Assembly (NCBI GenBank): GCA_041396845.1
Contig: JAWKXU010000001.1
Coordinates: forward strand, 310,001-374,000
Direction: 5' to 3'
Length of the DNA: 64,000 nucleotides
From: JAWKXU01 sp020446465
Lineage (GTDB): Bacteria; Pseudomonadota; Alphaproteobacteria; Sphingomonadales; Sphingomonadaceae
A model generated the notes under the pieces. It saw only the letters and a program-made list of their open reading frames with translations, searched no databases and was not told where the DNA came from. Below are positions 25,914 through 33,927 of the stretch, in pieces; position 1 is the first letter of the stretch, and each line of letters opens with the position of its first letter. A program made the position numbers and the translations under genes.

Positions 25914-26639
25914 TCAAAGGGCATTAACGTCTATCGGCTTTCCGTTGAAGGTAATGGTCTGGCAGTGCAACTGCGTTCTTTCAGTTCGAGCACTTGCGAT
26001 CTCAGATCGAATATCTCGTTCCAAATCAACTCTTTTTCTCCTATATTCTGCAAGCTTACGGCCATATTCTGCAGTTTCGCGATCAACTTCGGAAATTTTC
26101 GCCATCCTATCAATCGTCATGCCGCCAGAGAGCGCCTGCTCCGCCATATTAGAAATAATTCTTTTGTTAATATTGATGATATTAATCGTATTTATCTGAA
26201 ATTTTTGATTATTGATAATTTGCTTATTCAAGGAATCAATCGAAATTATTCTTATAGTTAATACTCTCGCCAACTTAATCTGATATATTCCTTCTTTGTC
26301 CATATAAACACGGCAGCCCGTGGCTGTTGAATTGTTACCGATCAGATTTAGGCTGAAACTGTATGCTTCAGGTGAATTGGCAGCCAAAATATGCGACTTA
26401 AATCTTGTGCCATCTCGTGCCTTTGGCGTCAGACTTACGATTGCCGATTTGAATGTGTCCTCAAAAGCCCGCGCTTGATCCGCATTTGGACCATAATATG
26501 AAATAACAACATTCGGTGCCTCTTGTGATCGAGCTGATTGGGATGAAAAAATCCACAACAAAGTAATAAAAACTGCGAGTGAATAACGGATAATAATCCG
26601 CACGAGGCCCTTTGCGCTTATGGTTTGGAAATGACTCAT
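25914..26639 (-). CDS. Exported hypothetical protein, last gene of envelope operon
   Basis: 241 residues with a signal peptide (LVRIIIRYSLAVFITLLWIF, cleavage near SARSQEA). The mature part starts NVVISYYGPNADQARAFEDT. Residues about 130-165 are rich in Asn and Ile (QIINNQKFQINTINIININK), then comes a probable coiled coil (EVDRETAEYGRKLAEYRRKR VDLER). Base composition is far more AT-rich than the GC-rich genes upstream in the same operon, a sign of separate origin. The start has AGGAAA upstream and lies 11 bases after the previous stop. Function is unknown. Confidence 0.65.
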   Translation of the reverse strand: MSHFQTISAKGLVRIIIRYSLAVFITLLWIFSSQSARSQEAPNVVISYYGPNADQARAFEDTFKSAIVSLTPKARDGTRFKSHILAANSPEAYSFSLNLIGNNSTATGCRVYMDKEGIYQIKLARVLTIRIISIDSLNKQIINNQKFQINTINIININKRIISNMAEQALSGGMTIDRMAKISEVDRETAEYGRKLAEYRRKRVDLERDIRSEIASARTERTQLHCQTITFNGKPIDVNAL

Positions 26640-26650
26640 TGGTCGATTTC

Positions 26651-27310
26651 CTATGAAATTCGCTCAAGAAGCACTACAGGTTGCAGATAAGGGTCTGGCA
26701 AATTACCCTTTTTCTTGTAAAAAACTTCAAAATCTAGCATTTCTGTGTATTCAATAAGAGCTGAAAGTTTGGATACCTTGCACGGATACCCCTGTGGAAA
26801 TGGAACGCCGTTTCCATCCTCAAAGAAGGAGCACTCACCCTTCCAGATGGCAATTGAATCGCTAGAAGTCAGTGCAAAATAATGCTGATATTCGGATTTA
26901 TTCTTTGCACCAATTTCTATGATTTTGAAGCTAGTGTCAGTTTCAAAGATGTCATCATCTTCAAATCCTACGGCTGCAGTAAAGTTGATTTTATCGATAC
27001 CAGAATTATAGTAATAAATTCCATTCTTCTTTTCAATCTGCAGTTCGGCCAAATCGTCGGTTCTGCACCACCAATATTTTGGTGAGTATGATTCAAGGGG
27101 TACGCCGCGCTTTACACAGCCTCTGCGCACTCGCTCCCTCTGTGTGATCTGCTCATATTCCTCCTCCGAGAGCCTCTCTATGATCGCAAAACGTCCAGTC
27201 GGGATTTCGAGGGTTGGATGAGTGGATGGAATGAGTGGTTTATTCGAAGTGAATGAGCATGAAACGCAAAATAGCGCTAAGACTGTCAGCGATAGCTTTG
27301 AATGCCGCAT
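26651..27310 (-). CDS. Predicted lipoprotein, fifth gene of envelope operon
   Basis: 219 residues from ATG 27310. The N-terminus is a lipoprotein signal (LSLTVLALFCVSCSF) with the lipid-acceptor Cys in VSCS. The mature domain contains FAIIERLSEEEYEQITQRER, two further Cys pairs (RRGCVKRG, WWCRTDD; GECSFF, GYPCKVS), and acidic stretches. I recognise no domain. AT-rich like the next gene. It probably sits at the inner face of the outer membrane or on the inner membrane. In-frame ATG at 27349 would add 13 residues before the signal and is less likely. Confidence 0.65.
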   Translation of the reverse strand: MRHSKLSLTVLALFCVSCSFTSNKPLIPSTHPTLEIPTGRFAIIERLSEEEYEQITQRERVRRGCVKRGVPLESYSPKYWWCRTDDLAELQIEKKNGIYYYNSGIDKINFTAAVGFEDDDIFETDTSFKIIEIGAKNKSEYQHYFALTSSDSIAIWKGECSFFEDGNGVPFPQGYPCKVSKLSALIEYTEMLDFEVFYKKKGNLPDPYLQPVVLLERIS

Positions 27311-27370
27311 GATCGTTCGGACTTCCAACAGTGTCACTAAGCTCATCACATTTTCCCAAGTTGCCCGGCG

Positions 27371-28342
27371 TCAGCGCGTAATACCCATCATCTTTTGCCG
27401 AACGGAGAGAGCTGTATCGGCATCGACAGGGCATTTGTCGAGCGCCGCTGTACCCATCCAGCGGATGCTGGCGTATGGACTGATGGCGGGAAGCGTGGTC
27501 GCTTGCCGTGGTGCTTTATCTAGCCAGAATTCGTATGTCACAGACTTATTCTGTCCCGTGTTATACACGCATCGGAGTATCTTTTGGCCGCTGCTCATCA
27601 GTGCACTGGCTTCTGCATCGAAGCGCGATTTCTCCTGTGGCGACAGGCGGAAACCCGGCCCACCTCCGCTCCCGCTGACCATGTTTCGACCGATGTTCAC
27701 GATTTCCGAGGCCTGAAGTGCGCTTGACCCGTGAACGGAGGGCGCATTTCCCGGATTCGCGCCCGCTACGCCGAGGCCGAACTCCTTTTTGTCCCGCAGG
27801 ATGCGGTAGGCTTCGTAACGGGAGCGGTTCGCCCGCATAGCTGAGATAAGCCTTTCCCCTGAAGGGACAAAGAGCAGCCGCCCATTCACGGGCTGGCCCA
27901 GCGAGGCGCGTACCCCGTCAACCCATTGCAAGAACGCATAACCTGCACTGGGATCAATCCCGCCATCAAGCGGGCCGCCGGTTATGGCTTCGATTGCCGT
28001 GACCCGCTTTGCGGATTTATCGTTTACGCCTTCCGCGACGAACAGGCCAAGATAATACAGGTCTTTGCCGAACAGCAGTTCCGCGAATTTTTGGCCCGAT
28101 TGGCGATAGGCGGGGGTGTTCGGCTTCGCGGCCTGAAAGGCCCGCCGGGCTTGTGATATTTCGGCTTGCATCCGCCCCTTGGACCGCGCCGCGTCCTGTG
28201 CGGACGCAAGTGTATCTGCCAGACTCTCACCGAACGATTCCGCGGCCCATTCATCAAGGATGGACGCATGGGCAGCGACCGGACAGATCGTCACGCCGAC
28301 AGGCAGGCAGGAGAGCAAGACCCCCAATTTTCTTGTCTTCAT
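27371..28342 (-). CDS. Exported protein with C-terminal domain shared with 28823 gene
   Basis: 323 residues from ATG 28342, chosen for GAGGAGAAGCCA just upstream. Signal peptide GVLLSCLPVGVTICPVAAHA, then a helical domain (residues about 30-200, ISQARRAFQAAKPNTPAYRQ, FAELLFGKDLYYLGLF). Residues about 225-323 match the C-terminus of the 28823 product: SSGQKILRCVYNTGQ, VTYEFWLDKAP, SIRWMGTAALDKCPVDADTA LSVRQKMMG. Two Cys in the shared domain are conserved and may form a disulfide in the periplasm. Function is unknown. Confidence 0.7.
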   Translation of the reverse strand: MKTRKLGVLLSCLPVGVTICPVAAHASILDEWAAESFGESLADTLASAQDAARSKGRMQAEISQARRAFQAAKPNTPAYRQSGQKFAELLFGKDLYYLGLFVAEGVNDKSAKRVTAIEAITGGPLDGGIDPSAGYAFLQWVDGVRASLGQPVNGRLLFVPSGERLISAMRANRSRYEAYRILRDKKEFGLGVAGANPGNAPSVHGSSALQASEIVNIGRNMVSGSGGGPGFRLSPQEKSRFDAEASALMSSGQKILRCVYNTGQNKSVTYEFWLDKAPRQATTLPAISPYASIRWMGTAALDKCPVDADTALSVRQKMMGITR

Positions 28343-28383
28343 TGGCTTCTCCTCGCAATTCATGATCGCCCCGCTGAACGCGC

Positions 28384-28833
28384 TCAGACAGACTTTGGAT
28401 CGAACGCGCAAAATCTGTGCGGTTCGCCCGGCAGCCACAGCGCGTCGCTGGAAAAATGTATGTCTTCGGGATTGTATCTCCGCACATCTTTCGCGGATTT
28501 TGGTCCGAAATGACTTCCAATATACAAGCTACTCAGGTCATCGGACTCAAACTGGACGGGACCGGCGTAAACGCCTTCGTTGTAGAACCGGCGCACCCAG
28601 CGGATATATCCCTTGGGGCGGCCAAACAGATTATTGGCGACTTCCACGATGGCGGTGCTGATATAAACCCCGTCCTGGCGCGGGTATTGTGCACCAAGCG
28701 ATGGTCCGGCGATGCCATCGGCAACGCCGCCACCGGAAATCCTTGTGGCGAGAGAGTCAAATTCGGCGACGCTGATTTCACCCTTCGCTAGCCGGTTGCG
28801 TAAAATTTCAAGGTTGTCGTCCTCAGCCATCAC
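28384..28833 (-). CDS. SHOCT-like hypothetical protein, third gene of envelope operon
   Basis: 149 residues. The N-terminus (NLEILRNRLAKGEISVAEFD) has the SHOCT pattern, a short helical module of unknown role often found in oligomerising envelope or phage proteins. The rest includes NNLFGRPKGYIRWVRRFYNE and IGSHFGPKSAKDVRRYNPED, not recognised. No signal peptide or membrane segment. It overlaps the 28823 gene by 11 bases, indicating translational coupling. Confidence 0.65.
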   Translation of the reverse strand: MMAEDDNLEILRNRLAKGEISVAEFDSLATRISGGGVADGIAGPSLGAQYPRQDGVYISTAIVEVANNLFGRPKGYIRWVRRFYNEGVYAGPVQFESDDLSSLYIGSHFGPKSAKDVRRYNPEDIHFSSDALWLPGEPHRFCAFDPKSV

Positions 28834-29599
28834 GCCCTCCTATGCGCGCGCCGCTGTTGGTCGTTGCCCCCATCATCCTTTGCCGAACATATAAAGCGGT
28901 GTCGGCATCGGAGGGGCAGCGGTCAAAGGCGTCCAAACCCATGAAGCGAATATCCGCGTTCGGGTCGATGGCGCGCAGCGCAAGCGCCGCTTGAGGCACC
29001 TGAGCGTACCAGAAATCGTAGGTCACATATCCGTCACGTGTCCGATAGACGCATCGCAGAAACTTCTGTCCGCTGGCCAACAGTGCCCGCGTCTCTGTGT
29101 CGAACTGCGATCTGGCGGTTTCCGGCAGGCCGCGACCGGGCGCGCCGATCACGCCGCGATAGACGTTCATCACTTCGGCTGAATGAAGATTCGTCGCGCC
29201 ATGCACGGCCTTTACCGTGGTCGTTTGCGCCTGTTCCGCAGGAACGGCATCAAGCTGCAGCGGATTGGTGCCGGAATTGCCCACACTCGCGTCCGGAAGC
29301 GTAGCGACAGGCGCGGGCACGAGCTTTTGCGCGGTTTGCGGCTGCTCCGTCTTGTTCCCCGCAAACGTGCTGTAGAGCCAGATTCCCCCGACGATCAGAA
29401 GAGTGGTCTGCCAGAAGGAAGATTTCTTTTTCTCGACCGCCCCGCCGCCGCCAATTCCGCTCCTTTGGCGCTGGCGACGGTTGTATTCTTGCATCCCGAC
29501 CTGTCCGGCCCATGAGCCGGGCCGGTGAACGCCACTTGCGCCGAGGGCATGATCTTCAATCGCTTGGCCCAAGGAATCTTTGTTAGGGTCATGGCTCAT
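28823..29599 (-). CDS. Membrane-anchored protein with shared C-terminal domain
   Basis: 258 residues. The first 60 are polar and probably cytoplasmic; one membrane helix (WQTTLLIVGGIWLYSTFAG, about residues 62-80) follows, then a Pro/Ala linker and a periplasmic domain of about 120 residues. That domain (SGQKFLRCVYRTRD, VTYDFWYAQVP, DIRFMGLDAFDRCPSDADTA LYVRQRMMG) is clearly homologous to the end of the 27371 product, with both Cys conserved. The start follows the previous stop by 5 bases. This type II topology suggests an anchored partner of the exported 27371 protein. Confidence 0.7.
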   Translation of the reverse strand: MSHDPNKDSLGQAIEDHALGASGVHRPGSWAGQVGMQEYNRRQRQRSGIGGGGAVEKKKSSFWQTTLLIVGGIWLYSTFAGNKTEQPQTAQKLVPAPVATLPDASVGNSGTNPLQLDAVPAEQAQTTTVKAVHGATNLHSAEVMNVYRGVIGAPGRGLPETARSQFDTETRALLASGQKFLRCVYRTRDGYVTYDFWYAQVPQAALALRAIDPNADIRFMGLDAFDRCPSDADTALYVRQRMMGATTNSGARIGGRDG

Positions 29600-29604
29600 C
29601 GGGA

Positions 29605-30198
29605 CTATTTCCCGCCTGCTTTGGGCAGGGTAATCGTGGATGCGCCTGGCACGTTGACGCGCACACCGCCGGGCAGATTGATCGTTCCAGTGCCTTTTGA
29701 CACGTTCGGTAAGCCGATGGCCTGACCAGAAGACTGTTTAGTAGTTTGCGTCGCGGAAGCCGCCGGACCTGTGCCGGGGACACAGCCAAGGCCGGGACGC
29801 ATCTGGCACGGCACGTTCGTTCCGGTTGCGATCCGCTCAAGCAAGGCTGTATCGCGGTCAGCCTTGTCCACATCGCTGGACCGAATGCGGGTGCAATTAC
29901 TCTCGCGCTGTTTGGCGACGGAGTCGGCGACGCTGCGATCATAAAAGCCCATCACGTCGCGGTAGTCGGTTGCGGACAGTTTCTTTGTGGCGGCGGCGGA
30001 ATAGCGGTCCCGCCATCGGTCGCTGCCCCCGCAGCCTACAATGTTTCCCACGCTGACCACCAGCACCTTGCTTGTGTTCATCCATCCTTTCGCGTCGCTG
30101 TTGGCTACGGATTGTGCGGTGGCAGGCGCAACCCCTACCGCTGAAATGACAAGGGTCAGCGGCCCAAACAAACCAAGCGAAGAATCCGCGTATCGCAT
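29605..30198 (-). CDS. Exported protein, first gene of envelope operon
   Basis: 197 residues from ATG 30198. Signal peptide LGLFGPLTLVISAVGVAPATAQ. The mature part has KVLVVSVGNIVGCGGSDRWR, a helical middle (VADSVAKQRESNCTRIRSSD), four Cys overall, and a Gly/Pro/Val tail (INLPGGVRVNVPGASTITLP) that may be beta-rich. No family recognised. It heads the operon; the 103-base gap to the divergent small XRE gene at 30302 is the likely shared promoter. Confidence 0.65.
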   Translation of the reverse strand: MRYADSSLGLFGPLTLVISAVGVAPATAQSVANSDAKGWMNTSKVLVVSVGNIVGCGGSDRWRDRYSAAATKKLSATDYRDVMGFYDRSVADSVAKQRESNCTRIRSSDVDKADRDTALLERIATGTNVPCQMRPGLGCVPGTGPAASATQTTKQSSGQAIGLPNVSKGTGTINLPGGVRVNVPGASTITLPKAGGK

Positions 30199-30301
30199 TG
30201 CCGACCTCACCGAATGATTCTGACGTGCGCGAACCGGTGCAGGAAAGATATCGAGAATACTCGTTGGTTATTTTCTCTGCAATAAGATTTTTTCCGGCGC
30301 T

Positions 30302-30493
30302 ATGGATGTACGCCGCGACCTCTCCCGCAATATGAAGGCCTTACGACAAGCGAAAGGCATCTCGCAGGAAGAACTTGCGCACTGCGCTGATCTGGACCGG
30401 ACCTATGTGAGCGCGCTGGAACGCTGCGTTTATGCAGCCAGCATCGACGTGGTTGCGCGCATCGCCGCCGTTCTAGAGGTAGAGTCAGAATAA
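30302..30493 (+). CDS. Small XRE-family regulator
   Basis: 63 residues consisting of a single helix-turn-helix of the Cro/CI (XRE) family: MKALRQAKGISQEELAHCAD, RTYVSALERC, IDVVARIAAVLEVE. It is a stand-alone DNA-binding module without an effector domain, like control proteins of restriction-modification or mobile loci. It lies divergently to the six-gene operon and probably regulates it. The gap 30494-30802 contains no gene I can support. Confidence 0.85.
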   Translation: MDVRRDLSRNMKALRQAKGISQEELAHCADLDRTYVSALERCVYAASIDVVARIAAVLEVESE

Positions 30494-30802
30494 TTGCTGC
30501 GCGCGAAAGCGACCAAGAAAGGCGAGGGCAATGGCGGGAAATTGAAATAGCATTTTAATGACCTCCGCACAGCGTCCCGCAGCCGCCCATCAATGTTGCT
30601 TTGTCAACGCTTAGCTGACTGTTCCCCATTCGCCGTCCCCTGAAGTTCAGCCGCGAATTTGGCCGGAAGCGTCATCCGGTCAACAGGCTGCCCGATCCAT
30701 TCGCTGCGCTCCCGTGTTGCCTCTTCCGCTGCGCTGACCCGCTGCCTTGACCTTCCGGCCTTTCCCTTCGCGTCCTCAGGAAACAGCGAAAGGAGACAGG
30801 AC

Positions 30803-31075
30803 ATGACCAGCTTTCAAACCAACCGCATCATCAACGGCGAAGCCGCCGCCCACCCGACCGAAAAGGCGGTCGATATTCTGGCCCCGCTGGTCCGGGCCTA
30901 TTGCAAGCCCGGCGACGTGGTTTTCGACCCCTTCTCCGGGTCAGGCAGCACCAGCGTCGCCGCCGCGCTCAATAGCCGCCAGTATCTCGGCATCGAACTG
31001 GATGACGGTTATTGCCAGCACGCTCGCCACCGCCTCGCCGGTGTCACCCGCTACCGCCAGCACAAGGCCGCATGA
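30803..31075 (+). pseudogene. DNA methyltransferase C-terminal fragment
   Basis: 90 residues from ATG 30803 (AGGAGACAGG upstream). It contains HPTEKAVDILAPLVRAY and VVFDPFSGSGSTSVAAALNS, RQYLGIELDD: the target-recognition end and SAM-binding FxGxG motif of an N4/N6-type (beta-class) DNA methyltransferase. The catalytic DPPY motif, normally N-terminal, is missing, so either this is a deletion derivative or the motif was lost. The good ribosome site shows that it may still be translated. Confidence 0.75.
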
Positions 31076-31078
31076 TGA

Positions 31079-31103
31079 AGGGGCGCGAAAGCGCCCCTTC
31101 ATG
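31079..31103. terminator. Hairpin terminator between convergent genes
   Basis: AAGGGGCGCGAAAGCGCCCCTT is a perfect GC-rich stem with a GAAA loop, beginning 3 bases after the methyltransferase stop. It also precedes the end of a convergent reverse-strand frame, so it could serve both directions. There is no strong T-run. Confidence 0.7.
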
Positions 31104-31107
31104 GCCG

Positions 31108-31205
31108 CTACGGGCGCGGCCCGCGCTTTGCGCGTTCGGCTGCGATCATCGCCAGAAGCGATTGCGCCGCCGGGCGATCCGGGCTGGCCGGGGTGATGCC
31201 CTTGG
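31108..31205 (-). pseudogene. C-terminal fragment of an unknown gene cut by IS110
   Basis: The reverse strand is open from the IS110 boundary at 31205 to a stop at 31108, reading ITPASPDRPAAQSLLAMIAA then ERAKRGPRP. Coding character and position next to a terminator hairpin suggest a real gene end, but it is too short to identify. Confidence 0.35.
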
Positions 31206-32106
31206 CTGTTGATTATGGAATGGCCCGCCCCTTTTCCCGGTCATCGAATATGATGCCGGCTTCAGAAGAGGAAGGAGTGGACCGATGGCTATTGTTATCC
31301 TTGGTGTTGATCTGGGCAAGAACTCTTGCAGTGTGGTGGGCATTGACGCAGCTGGTGCGGTTGTCCTGCGTCGAACGATGCGCCGTCAGACACTGATCGA
31401 CTTTGTTGCAACGATGCAGCCTTGTGTGATCGCGATGGAAGCCTGCTGTGGTGCGCACCATCTTGGCCGGCTATTCGAGGGAAACGGTCACTAAATCCGC
31501 CTGATGTCCCCTGAGTATGTGCGCCCGTACGTCAAATCCCAGAAAAATGATAACCGTGATGCCGAGGGTATCGCTGAGGTCGCCTCACGTCCAACCATGC
31601 ACTTCGTCGAACTCAAAAGTGCAGAGCAGCTTGATATTCAGACGCTGCACCGGGTCCGCTCGCGGCTTGTGGCTCAACGCACAACCCTGATCAATCAGAT
31701 GCGGGCGATCCTGCTTGAACGCGGAGTAGCCTTCCCGGTCGGGCGCCGTAAATTCGAATGTGGCATGGATGCGCTTCTGGCGGGAAACGAGCAAACATTG
31801 TCGCAGCGTGTGCATCAGTTGATGGTAGAATTGCGGACCGAATGGAAAGAACTGGACGCAAAGATTGAGGCGCTTAACGGCGAATTTGTTGAGATTTCAC
31901 GCAGTGACCCTACTGCGAGACGGTTGATCTCAATCCCTGGTATCGGTGTCCTGAACGCAACCGCTTTGATCGCGGCGGTCGGCGATGCAAGTAGTTTTAC
32001 CAGAGCGCGGGATCTGGGCGCATGGCTTGGCCTCGTTCCCAGGCAGCATACAACTGGCGGGAAACCTAAACTTTTCGGGATATCCAAGCGAGGCAACACC
32101 TATTTG
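31206..32106 (+). pseudogene. IS110 transposase with nonsense codon and 3' truncation
   Basis: From ATG 31285 the frame encodes the DEDD domain (MAIVILGVDLGKNSCSVVGI, IAMEACCGAHHLGRLFEGNG) then stops at TAA 31494-31496, where the inverted copy has GAA. The same frame continues from 31504 (PEYVRPYVKSQKNDNRDAEG, RLISIPGIGVLNATALIAAV, GAWLGLVPRQHTTGGK) until IS256 element A interrupts it at about 32107. The element therefore carries two lesions: a point nonsense mutation and the IS256 insertion. Confidence 0.85.
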
Positions 32107-32929
32107 GGGCCTGTCAGTAATTTTGTGCGCGAGGTCATATAGATGGAAAAGAAAGGACCATCGATATGGCAATCGACAAGGAGTTACTGGATCAGTTGCT
32201 GGCAGGGCGTGATCCGCAGGAACTGTTCGCCCGGGACGGGCTGATCGACGAGCTGAAGAAGGCGCTATCGGAGCGAATGCTGGCGGCCGAACTGGACGAT
32301 CATCTTGAATCGGAGGCTGAGGCCGGTGCCCCGAACCGGCGCAACGGCAGCTCGAAAAAGACGATGCTGACCGGCTCATCGAAAGTGACGCTGGACATTC
32401 CGCGCGACCGGTCAGGCACGTTCGATCCCAAGCTGATAGCCAGGTATCAGCGCCGCTTCCCGGACTTCGATACCAGGATCATCTCGATGTACGCACGCGG
32501 CATGACGGTGCGCGAGATCCGGGGGCATCTGGAGGAGCTTTACGGTATCGACGTATCGCCGGATCTGATCTCGACGGTGACCGACGCCGTTCTGGAGACG
32601 GTCACCGAATGGCAGGGCCGTCCGCTCGATGTCTGTTACCCGCTGGTGTTCTTCGATGCGATCCGCGTGAAGATCAGGGACGAAGGCTTTGTACGCAACA
32701 AGGCAGTCTACATCGCACTGGGCATTTTGCCCGACGGGACCAAGGAGATCCTCGGGATCTGGATCGAACAGACCGAGGGTGCCAAGTTCTGGATGCGGGT
32801 GATGAACGAGCTGAAAAACCGGGGTGTGGCTGACATCCTGATAGCCGTCGTCGACGGCCTGAAGGGCTTCCCCGATGCGATCAATGCGGTGTTCCCCGAA
32901 ACGGTGGTTCAGACATGTATCGTACACGC
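32107..32929 (+). mobile_element. IS256 family element A, left three quarters
   Basis: Begins with GGCCTGTCAGTAATTTTGTG inside IS110. The transposase from ATG 32166 (about 255 codons left) has LLDQLLAGRDPQELFARDGL, KVTLDIPRDRSGTFDPKL, YPLVFFDAIRVKIRDEG with the first catalytic Asp, and VVDGLKGFPDAINAVFP with the second. It is cut at VVQTCIV (about 32929), fused to IS21 istB; the final Glu region is lost. It cannot transpose by itself. Confidence 0.88.
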
Positions 32930-33345
32930 GCAAGAAGGTGCGCTTCTTCTCGACCGTCGATCTGGTCAACGCACTGGAACAGGAGAAGGTGCTGAACAAG
33001 GCGGGCCAGCTGGCCGAACGCCTGCTGCGTCTCGACCTCGTCATCCTCGACGAGCTGGGATATCTGCCGTTCAGCCCGTCAGGCGGGGCGCTGCTGTTCC
33101 ACCTGTTGAGCAAGCTCTACGAGCGTACCAGCGTCATCATCACCACCAATCTCAGCTTCTCGGAATGGGCCAGCGTGTTCGGTGATGCCAAGATGACCAC
33201 GGCCCTACTCGACCGGCTGACCCACCATTGCCACATCCTGGAAACCGGAAACGACAGCTTCCGCTTCAAGGCCTCGTCCGCCAGTAGCAACCAGAAAAAG
33301 GAGACATCGCAACTCTTGACCAAAACCGAAATCAGCGGGCATTAA
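32930..33345 (+). pseudogene. istB: IS21 helper ATPase IstB, C-terminal half
   Basis: Read in the frame of 32875: RKKVRFFSTVDLVNALEQEK, Walker B VILDELGYLPFSPSGGALLF, SVIITTNLSFSEWASVFGDA, LTHHCHILETGNDSFRF, to the stop at 33345. The first 105 bases duplicate 24254-24368 with several differences, so this is the tail of a second, slightly different IS21 copy. The Walker A part is missing. The IS21 right end probably lies in 33346-33385. Confidence 0.88.
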
Positions 33346-33388
33346 ATACCCCGCAACCCGGGTCAACTCTCAGCGGAAATCAACAAGT

Positions 33389-33580
33389 TTGAACCTCAAA
33401 TTCGTCTTTGCCTATACGCCAGATGAATTCTCCGAAGCGTTTCGCATGATCCTGAAGGATCCCGACAGATTGAAGCTCATGATTACGGGCGAAACCGGCC
33501 TTTCCGGCGTCAATGCAGCATTCGATGCATTGGCAGCGGGAGAGGATATCAAACTGTTGGTCCGGCCGGACCTGCCGTGA
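33389..33580 (+). pseudogene. Zinc alcohol dehydrogenase C-terminal fragment
   Basis: 63 residues (FAYTPDEFSEAFRMILKD, TGLSGVNAAFDALAAGEDIK, LLVRPDLP) match the C-terminus of zinc-type MDR alcohol dehydrogenases. All of the catalytic and nucleotide-binding parts are missing; the upstream side is the end of IS21. It is the third alcohol dehydrogenase stump in the window. Confidence 0.65.
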
Positions 33581-33593
33581 TTTATTGGAACGG

Positions 33594-33745
33594 TTTTGTC
33601 GGCACTGACAAAGGGTACTGTCGTTCGATGTTGTAGTTGTTGTAGATCGTTGAGTGGCACTGCATCTTTCTCTCTTGCCATCGGGCCAGAAGGTGTGAGT
33701 TTTCGACCCGGTTGCTATCTTACAATCGGTTAGGTTTGAGGTGAT
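33594..33745 (-). mobile_element. Decayed IS6 transposase remnant
   Basis: The sequence around GTTGTTGTAGATCGTTGAGT and GAGTTTTCGACCCGGTTG matches the C-terminal third of the IS6 transposase at 20459 on the reverse strand, with deletions and frame breaks. GGCACTGACAAA at about 33602 resembles an IS6 end. Nothing functional remains. The gap to 33927 has no gene I recognise. Confidence 0.55.
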
Positions 33746-33927
33746 CTTGACAGCCGAGAAGGAATTGTTCGGTAAAGCGTGCGTGGTGTCCTGGTGCAAT
33801 TTTCGGAGGTCTGTCGATCCACTCGAGAACGATCGAAATCCATGTATCGGATCCAGAGCGATGGGGCATGATTACCTGGATTTCCTATTACCTGACAAAG
33901 TCAGGAGGCGGAACAAATGAGAGGAAC

